A stretch of DNA of 10,832 bases, from positions 1 to 10,832 of the forward strand of contig JAEWYL010000265.1 of NCBI GenBank assembly GCA_023395675.1. Reading direction: 5' to 3'. The notes under the pieces were generated by a model. The model ran no database searches. It was not told the DNA's origin and was given only the letters and a program-made list of their open reading frames with translations. Shown piece after piece: positions 6,246-10,832 of this stretch. Source of the stretch: Chloroflexota bacterium. Its GTDB lineage: Bacteria > Chloroflexota > Anaerolineae > Anaerolineales > UBA4823. Each line of letters opens with the position of its first letter. The first letter of the stretch is position 1. The translations under genes and the position numbers were made by a program.

Positions 6246-7139
6246 TCAGGAGCCTCTCTGTCCCGTCTCCCGCAGCCGTACTTGAATGTTGCCGTTCGCG
6301 ACCCGGGTCTCGAAGGCGGGCGTGGCATAGGTGCTCGGCCCGTGGACCACGCTGCCATCCCTCAGGTCAAAGACCGACTGGTGCCAGGGGCATTCCACGC
6401 ACAGACCGTCGAATTTCCCTTCGTCCAGCGGGCCGCCGTCATGCCCGCAGGTCGCGCCGATGGCGTAGATCGCTCCGCCGTAGCGGTAAAGCAGGATCGG
6501 GAAGCCGTCCACATTCACCCTGCGCGGCTCGCCTTCCGGCAGAGCATCGCTGCCCATCACCACCGCCCACTCTTTGGGGCCTTTTACGATTGGGGTATGG
6601 TTCACCCCGACCTTGTATTTGTAGCTCAGCTCGCCGCCCAGGTAGCCCGAGACGGTCAGCAGGCCCAGGGACAGCGAAGACAGGAACACACCCAGGCTGC
6701 GGCTGCCTGCGCTGCGGCTCAGCGAGGAGAGCAGGTTGAGAACCAGACCCGCCGCGTTGAGCAGCCCATGCGCCGCACCCGTGCTCAGGGCGCGCCGGGG
6801 CACGGTGGTGTAATCGGCAATCCCGGCCAGGGCGGTGGGGATGGCGCTGGCTGTGCCCAGGGCGATCATCTGGTCGGCGGCTTTCTCCAGGCTACGGGAG
6901 CGCTTGCCGATGGACAGCAGGTCCAGCATGGAGCCTGCCATCCAGGCGCCGATGGTCACGTCGGTGAGCACCGGGTGGAGCGGGTGCCCCAGCCAGGTTC
7001 CGTGCAGCAGGTCAACGAGCTTTCGCAGCGGACCGCCTCCTTCCAGGATGCGGTTGTGAAGCCCGCGAGACACCGTCTCGGAGCTCTCCCGAAAATTGGG
7101 GATCTCATTCAGGTACTTCTCTGCATCTAGCTGATCCAT
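6246..7139 (-). CDS. membrane protein with DUF2231 domain and C-terminal Rieske [2Fe-2S] domain
   Basis: The 297-residue protein has an N-terminal soluble stretch, then a DUF2231-type membrane region (~45-170) with the hallmark HGTWLGHPLHPVLTD and about four hydrophobic helices. A Rieske domain follows (~188-290). Cluster ligands are visible: Cys231/His233 in CGHDGG and Cys250/His253 in CPWHQS, followed by FDLRDG. It should carry one [2Fe-2S] cluster and pass electrons at the membrane; the partner oxidase, reductase or oxygenase is not in the window. Its ATG (7139-7137) lies inside the last codons of the upstream alpha/beta hydrolase gene, a 13-base overlap. Its GGAGG (7149-7145) is made of that gene's Glu-Glu-Gly codons, so translation is probably coupled. 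DUF2231-Rieske fusions are known in several bacterial phyla; their function is unsettled. Confidence 0.9.
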   Translation of the reverse strand: MDQLDAEKYLNEIPNFRESSETVSRGLHNRILEGGGPLRKLVDLLHGTWLGHPLHPVLTDVTIGAWMAGSMLDLLSIGKRSRSLEKAADQMIALGTASAIPTALAGIADYTTVPRRALSTGAAHGLLNAAGLVLNLLSSLSRSAGSRSLGVFLSSLSLGLLTVSGYLGGELSYKYKVGVNHTPIVKGPKEWAVVMGSDALPEGEPRRVNVDGFPILLYRYGGAIYAIGATCGHDGGPLDEGKFDGLCVECPWHQSVFDLRDGSVVHGPSTYATPAFETRVANGNIQVRLRETGQRGS

Positions 7140-8002
7140 TTTCCCTCCTCAAGCTGATAACTCCTGACGAAGAACTCCCGCAAGATGCGGTTGAACTCCT
7201 CCGGTTTTTCCCGCTGGGGCCAGTGCCCGCAGTCCTTGATGATCCGCAGGCTGGCGTCAGGGATGCGCTGGTAAGCCTCGATGGCCGCGTCCAGGGGAGC
7301 GAGCGAATCGCGGTCCCCATGCACGAGCAGGGTGGGCGTCGTGATCTCCTGCAGCCTGCCCATGTAGTAGGTGCGCACGCCTTTCCGGGTGATCTCGCTT
7401 TTCTGTATGGCCATCCAGGCTTTGCCGTTGCCCGGTTTCTTAAGTTCCTCATAGACCTGCTCCACCAGGGGCTCGGTGATCACCTGGCGGTCATGGAAGA
7501 TCGCCTCCAGTCCCAGGCGTGCCATGCGCCGGCTTTTTCGCACCATTGCCCAGCTCAGTTCGTTCAGGTACGGGACCTTCATATAAAGATAGCTTATCCG
7601 GTGCGAGGGCGCCTGTTTCTGCAGCCCGTAGCTGGAGACCAGGACCAGCCGGTCTACCCGCTCCGGGTGCTGCAGTGTGAAGCCCAGCCCCACCGCACCT
7701 CCCAGTGAGAGGCCTGCCAGGCCCGCTTTCTCCAGCCCCAGCCGGTCGAGCAGCGCTTCCAGAAACTGGATGAAGCCGTCAATGGTGTAGTTGAATTTCC
7801 CCTTGTCGCTGCTCCCGAACCCGGGCCAGTCGGCTGCGTAAACCGTGTGGTTCTCCGCCAGGACCGGCAACGCCAGCTCCCAGGATAACCAGGCGTTATC
7901 CGTGCCGCCGCCGTGCAGCAGCACAACCGGTGTACCGCTCTCCCCGGCTTGAAGGAGATGGATCTTCATTCCCTGCACATCTATCCACTGTTCTGTGATC
8001 AT
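7127..8002 (-). CDS. alpha/beta hydrolase, MhpC/BphD-like
   Basis: The 291-residue protein starts at ATG 8002, preceded by AAAGGGG; an in-frame ATG at 8056 lacks both a ribosome site and family similarity. Motifs are complete: oxyanion-hole HGGGTDNAW (~30-38), ADWPGFGSSDKG, nucleophile Ser99 in GLSLGG, catalytic Asp232 in HGDRDSLAP and His260 in CGHWPQREKPEEF. A helical cap (~130-215) lies between. Length and motifs match the proline-iminopeptidase/MhpC/haloalkane-dehalogenase-like group; it is probably a C-C or ester hydrolase or an aldehyde-handling enzyme of unknown substrate, in the cytoplasm. It is first of a two-gene operon with the Rieske protein, which could mean work on an aromatic or ring-cleavage product, but no oxygenase catalytic subunit is present. 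It is divergent from the SpoIIE-type phosphatase gene. Confidence 0.9.
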   Translation of the reverse strand: MITEQWIDVQGMKIHLLQAGESGTPVVLLHGGGTDNAWLSWELALPVLAENHTVYAADWPGFGSSDKGKFNYTIDGFIQFLEALLDRLGLEKAGLAGLSLGGAVGLGFTLQHPERVDRLVLVSSYGLQKQAPSHRISYLYMKVPYLNELSWAMVRKSRRMARLGLEAIFHDRQVITEPLVEQVYEELKKPGNGKAWMAIQKSEITRKGVRTYYMGRLQEITTPTLLVHGDRDSLAPLDAAIEAYQRIPDASLRIIKDCGHWPQREKPEEFNRILREFFVRSYQLEEGKWIS

Positions 8003-8147
8003 TTTGGACCCCTTTCGCCGGCAGCCCGTCCTATCGAACGGCCTGTCCCCAACCACTTGCTCCCGGTTGATTCTATCAGTTTATCCGGCGTTCTTTCGCA
8101 CAGTCTTGTCAGTTTACAAGGAAATCGGCGCTCCGGGCGCACTTTAT

Positions 8148-8208
8148 GTTTGTAAAATTGGGGTGATTGGCGCGAGACAGAGCCGCGCGCAAATCACCCC
8201 CTGCAAAC
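8148..8208. repeat. long imperfect inverted repeat in the divergent intergenic region
   Basis: The arms 8160-8174 (GGGGTGATTGGCGCG) and 8186-8200 (CGCGCAAATCACCCC) pair at 14 of 15 positions around an 11-base loop. Outside them GTTTG (8148-8152) and CAAAC (8204-8208) can add five more pairs across an unequal internal loop. The repeat lies between the divergent starts at 8002 and 8289 and upstream of a possible -10 for the phosphatase gene. The position fits an operator or cruciform better than a terminator: no convergent gene needs one, and only a weak AATTTTA follows on the minus strand. Confidence 0.55.
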
Positions 8209-8237
8209 TATTCATGCACCCAAGGCAGGCCCAATGC

Positions 8238-8248
8238 TATAGTACAAT
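8238..8248 (+). promoter_or_regulatory. possible -10 region of the phosphatase gene
   Basis: Overlapping TATAGT (8238-8243) and TACAAT (8243-8248) lie in an otherwise GC-rich stretch about 40-50 bases before the chosen start at 8289. No good -35 hexamer is seen at normal spacing, so it may need an activator or an alternative sigma factor. Confidence 0.25.
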
Positions 8249-8288
8249 TGTTCTTGATTCTTCCTTTTCTCACCTGGGAACCTGTTTC

Positions 8289-10580
8289 ATGTTCGAGCTA
8301 AGTGACTTTTTCCATCTTCCGCAGGTTGCAGAACTCTTCGAACAAATCACACCGGTCGGGCCAGGGATGGTGGTCGTCGCCGGGCCGGACGCCCGGCCTT
8401 CCCCGGCGTTGAGCGCGCGGGGCGGCTTTCTCACCAGCGGGCGGACGGCGATATTCCAGATTTTGCTGGAGAGAACCATGGCTGCCAGCCCGCGGGGGAA
8501 GTGCATCGTAGTGGCGGCGGATAAGAGCGCCGTCCGGGCGCCGCGCGCCCTGAAAAACCGGATCACCCACTCGCTGGTAGAGCCGGGCTTCAGCTACGAG
8601 GAGCGCCTGGCTGCGGCCATCAGCTACGGCCCGAGCCTGATCGCCATTGACCGCCTGCAGCCGGCCAATATTCACATGGCCCTGCGGGCCGCGCGCCAGG
8701 GGCTGGCAGTGCTGGCCCAGGTGGATACAGTCAGCTGGGGCCCGGCCGTCCTGCGCCACCTGCTCGAGCTGGGCGACCCGGAGGCGGGCCTGCAGGGGCT
8801 CACCTGGATCGTGACGGTCCAGCGCCAGGAGAAGCTCTGCCCTCACTGCAGGGAGGCTTTCGTCCCCGACGCCGGACTGCTGGCCTCTCTGCGCCGCCGC
8901 TATGCCGGGCTGATCGAAGCCGGGCAGCTCGATCTGCAAGATGGTCGTGAGTATTTCCGGGCGAGCGCCTGCGACCAGTGCAGCGGCGCCGGGCGGCGCG
9001 GCGACGTGACCCTGTTCGATATCTACCGCGCGCAGCCGGAGCTGCCCCCTCACCTGGCAGGCCCCAGCCAGCTCCCCCTGGAGACTTACCTGTGGCGGCT
9101 GGTTGAGCTCGGACATCTGGCCCTGGAAGATTTGCTCGGTTTCCGGGCCGAGCAGCTCCACCGCACTTTTCAGCTCCTGCTGGAAAGGGAAGTGGCGCAC
9201 CAGGAGGCCGCCAACGCCTTCGGGCGCAAGCTTACCGAGCTGGAGGCGGCGAACCGGGTTCTGCAGCAGCGTACCCAATCCCTGATCTCGCTGCAGGAGA
9301 TCGGCCAGGCGCTGATCACCACCCAGAGCCTGGCTGAACTGGCGAGCCGGGTCTGCCGGCGGGCGCGCGAGCTGTGCGGCGCCGACCGGGCGGTGCTTTA
9401 CTACCTGCGCAGTCCGGAAGAGGTGGAGGTGCTGGCGTCCGGCGGCTGGAAGAACCTCCCCCTGCACCTGCGCCTGCCGCGGCAGGCAGTCTTCCAGTAC
9501 GGAGCGGTTTCGGGCGCCGTCTCCTTCAACCAACTGCCTCCCGGGGTGCAGCCGGACCCTTCCGAGGAGAAAGATCCGGACCTCAAAACCGGGCTGTACG
9601 TGCCGTTGATCGCCAGAGACCGCATGGTGGGACTGATGATCGTGCACTCCACCGGAAAAGTGCTTTTTACCCAGGGGGAGGTCGCCCTGCTGCAGGGTTT
9701 CGCCAACCAGGCTGCCCTGGCCATCGAGCGGGCCGGTCTGGTGGACCAGCTCCAGGCCAAGGTCGCGCAGCTCGAGGCCGCTCAGGCCGACCTGGCGGTG
9801 AAAGAGCGCATCGAAAGGGAGCTGGAGCTGGCGCGCGAGGTCCAGCAGAGCGTCCTGCCGCGCGCCTTCCCTGCCCAGCCCGGCTACCGCTTCGCCGCCC
9901 GCAATACCCCCGCCCGCCAGGTGGGCGGCGATTTTTACGACGTGATCGCCCTGGACGACGAGCACTTTGGCATCGCTATTGCCGATGTCTCCGATAAGGG
10001 CATGCCGGCCGCCCTTTATATGGCGCTCACGCGCAGCCTGCTGCTGGCGGAGGCCCGCCGGGCCAGCCCGCCGCACTCGGCGCGGCAGGTGCTGCTCAGC
10101 ATCAACCGGCTGCTGCAGGAGATCGGCCAGCCCAAGCTGTTCGTCACCCTGTTTTACGGAGTCATCGAGCGCCGGTCCCTGCGCCTGACCTACTCCTGCG
10201 CCGGGCACGACCGTCCGGCGTTGTTGAGGGGCGGCTCGGCGCGCCCGCTGCCGGGCCAGGGCGGGCCGCTGGGAATCCTGGAAGACGGCGACCTGAACCT
10301 GTCGGAGGAGACTCTGCAGCTTCAGCCCGGCGACCGCCTGGCCCTCTATACCGACGGTCTGGTGGACCTGCTCTCTCCCGATGGCAAAGCGCTGGGCCGG
10401 GAGGCGCTCATGGAGCTTCTGCGCGCCTGCGCCGGGTTACCGGCCGAAGGGCTGGGCGAGGCGGTTTTTTCCGCCCTCGAGCGCTTCCGCGACGGGGCCC
10501 AGCAGTATGACGACATGGCGCTTCTGGTGGTTGAAGTCCAGGCTCCAGACGGGCAGCGGTCAACAGGCGGGGCGGAGTAA
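8289..10580 (+). CDS. SpoIIE/RsbU-type PP2C phosphatase with GAF domain and degenerate GspE/PilB-like N-terminus
   Basis: ATG 8289 (MFELSDFF; weak GGGA eight bases upstream) gives 763 residues. Residues ~16-297 follow the layout of the C-terminal ATPase half of type II secretion/type IV pilus ATPases (GspE/PilB). They include ITPVGPGMVVVAGP at the Walker A strand, GPSLIAIDRLQP at Walker B, the zinc ribbon EKLCPHCRE...CDQC (Cys184, 187, 228, 231) and a closing ELGHLALEDLLGF helix. The nucleotide motifs are decayed. A coiled coil (~285-332), a GAF domain (~333-485), a second coiled coil and a full SpoIIE PP2C domain (~520-750) follow. Its metal residues are intact: GGDFYD (Asp548, 551), ADVSDKG (566, 569), YTDG (689) and DDMALLV (741, 742). 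By family it dephosphorylates a Ser/Thr-phosphorylated STAS anti-anti-sigma protein; no such partner is nearby. The protein is probably cytoplasmic and has no membrane helix. An earlier in-frame ATG at 8214 exists but lies upstream of the possible promoter. Confidence 0.9.
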   Translation: MFELSDFFHLPQVAELFEQITPVGPGMVVVAGPDARPSPALSARGGFLTSGRTAIFQILLERTMAASPRGKCIVVAADKSAVRAPRALKNRITHSLVEPGFSYEERLAAAISYGPSLIAIDRLQPANIHMALRAARQGLAVLAQVDTVSWGPAVLRHLLELGDPEAGLQGLTWIVTVQRQEKLCPHCREAFVPDAGLLASLRRRYAGLIEAGQLDLQDGREYFRASACDQCSGAGRRGDVTLFDIYRAQPELPPHLAGPSQLPLETYLWRLVELGHLALEDLLGFRAEQLHRTFQLLLEREVAHQEAANAFGRKLTELEAANRVLQQRTQSLISLQEIGQALITTQSLAELASRVCRRARELCGADRAVLYYLRSPEEVEVLASGGWKNLPLHLRLPRQAVFQYGAVSGAVSFNQLPPGVQPDPSEEKDPDLKTGLYVPLIARDRMVGLMIVHSTGKVLFTQGEVALLQGFANQAALAIERAGLVDQLQAKVAQLEAAQADLAVKERIERELELAREVQQSVLPRAFPAQPGYRFAARNTPARQVGGDFYDVIALDDEHFGIAIADVSDKGMPAALYMALTRSLLLAEARRASPPHSARQVLLSINRLLQEIGQPKLFVTLFYGVIERRSLRLTYSCAGHDRPALLRGGSARPLPGQGGPLGILEDGDLNLSEETLQLQPGDRLALYTDGLVDLLSPDGKALGREALMELLRACAGLPAEGLGEAVFSALERFRDGAQQYDDMALLVVEVQAPDGQRSTGGAE

Positions 10581-10615
10581 AGCCCGGCCCCACTGGCTGC
10601 ACAGAATTTGCTTCT

Positions 10616-10639
10616 CGAGGCTGGTTGGGGACGGCCTCG
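10616..10639 (+). terminator. weak hairpin after the phosphatase gene
   Basis: CGAGGC (10616-10621) and GCCTCG (10634-10639) form a 6-bp stem with a 12-base loop, 36 bases after the phosphatase stop. No T-tract follows, so termination here is doubtful. Confidence 0.2.
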
Positions 10640-10754
10640 CACCTCAAACGGTATTGTCATTGAGAGGCCTGCTTACAAATTTATGAAGGTGAGCTGTCCG
10701 CCTGGCGGTTAAAATACTGCCTTCCGGGTCTTTTCGACAAGGAAAAATCAACGC

Positions 10755-10832
10755 ATGGAGTATGAATTGAAACCCCTGGCATGGTACGAAGTCGGTAATT
10801 ATTTGTCGCTGCGCATCATCCGCGCAGCCCAG
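10755..10832 (+). CDS. start of an unidentified gene, cut by the window edge
   Basis: ATG 10755 is preceded by AAGGA (10739-10743, eleven bases away) and opens 26 sense codons to the window end, beginning MEYELKPLAWYEVGNYLSLR. No signal peptide or recognisable motif is visible in this short piece, so no function is given. It follows the phosphatase gene by 174 bases. A loose promoter (TTGAGA at 10660, TATGAA 16 bases on) may drive it separately, so it could be an independent unit rather than the phosphatase's partner. Confidence 0.5.
   Translation, partial: MEYELKPLAWYEVGNYLSLRIIRAAQ

Noticed and set aside
6282..7130. Open frame of 282 codons on the plus strand opposite the Rieske gene
   Set aside because: It is a shadow of a gene with intact DUF2231 and Rieske motifs.
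7995..8288. In-frame upstream extension of the phosphatase gene back to 7995
   Set aside because: It would overlap the start of the divergent hydrolase gene and read through the inverted repeat and possible promoter. The residues look non-coding and the GspE-like similarity begins just after 8289.
8298..10208. Long open frame on the minus strand (636 codons) opposite the phosphatase gene
   Set aside because: The plus strand has intact GAF and PP2C motifs throughout. The antisense frame is Gln/Gly/Arg/Leu-rich without domains.

Overview
The window is GC-rich bacterial DNA with compact, mostly divergent or convergent small transcription units. It contains no rRNA, tRNA, transposase, integrase or CRISPR array that I can recognise. 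The Thr/Pro 'PTPQPSPT' linker, the golvesin-type plus cohesin-like extracellular modules and the overall gene style suggest a Chloroflexota (Anaerolineae-like) genome. This is inference only, because no phylogenetic marker is present.

Left part (1-2400): a small single-pass membrane protein gene on the minus strand (102-275) carries its own hairpin plus T-tract terminator. It is divergent from a large plus-strand gene (from 488) coding for a polytopic membrane protein with a C-terminal endonuclease/exonuclease/phosphatase (EEP) domain, a layout like CWH43/PGAP2IP proteins. That gene is broken by a one-base frameshift in an eight-G run at 2036-2043. The remainder of the EEP domain reads in another frame to 2385.

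Middle (2427-5386, minus strand): a secreted 667-residue mosaic protein (signal segment, LTxxQ-like helical region, beta-rich module, golvesin-like domain, Pro/Thr linker, cohesin-like domain). Upstream of it is a tandem thioredoxin whose N-terminal copy has lost its redox cysteines. The 188 bases between them hold two compact GC hairpins and a -10-like GATAAT that implies a leaderless or near-leaderless mRNA.

Right-centre (5499-8002): a plus-strand alpha/beta hydrolase whose start region is a near-perfect G-quadruplex motif. Converging on it is a minus-strand pair, an MhpC-like alpha/beta hydrolase followed with a 13-base overlap by a DUF2231-Rieske membrane ferredoxin-like protein.

Right (8289-10580): the most unusual gene, a 763-residue SpoIIE/RsbU-type PP2C phosphatase with a GAF domain. 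Its first ~300 residues look like a decayed GspE/PilB secretion ATPase that keeps the zinc-binding cysteines but has lost the Walker motifs. It is divergent from the hydrolase-Rieske pair across a 286-base region with a strong inverted repeat. The window ends 26 codons into an unidentified plus-strand gene.

The genes do not form one obvious pathway. Recurring themes are cell-envelope proteins, redox proteins (thioredoxin, Rieske) and signalling by a partner-switching phosphatase. The STAS and anti-sigma partners expected for such a phosphatase are not in the window.
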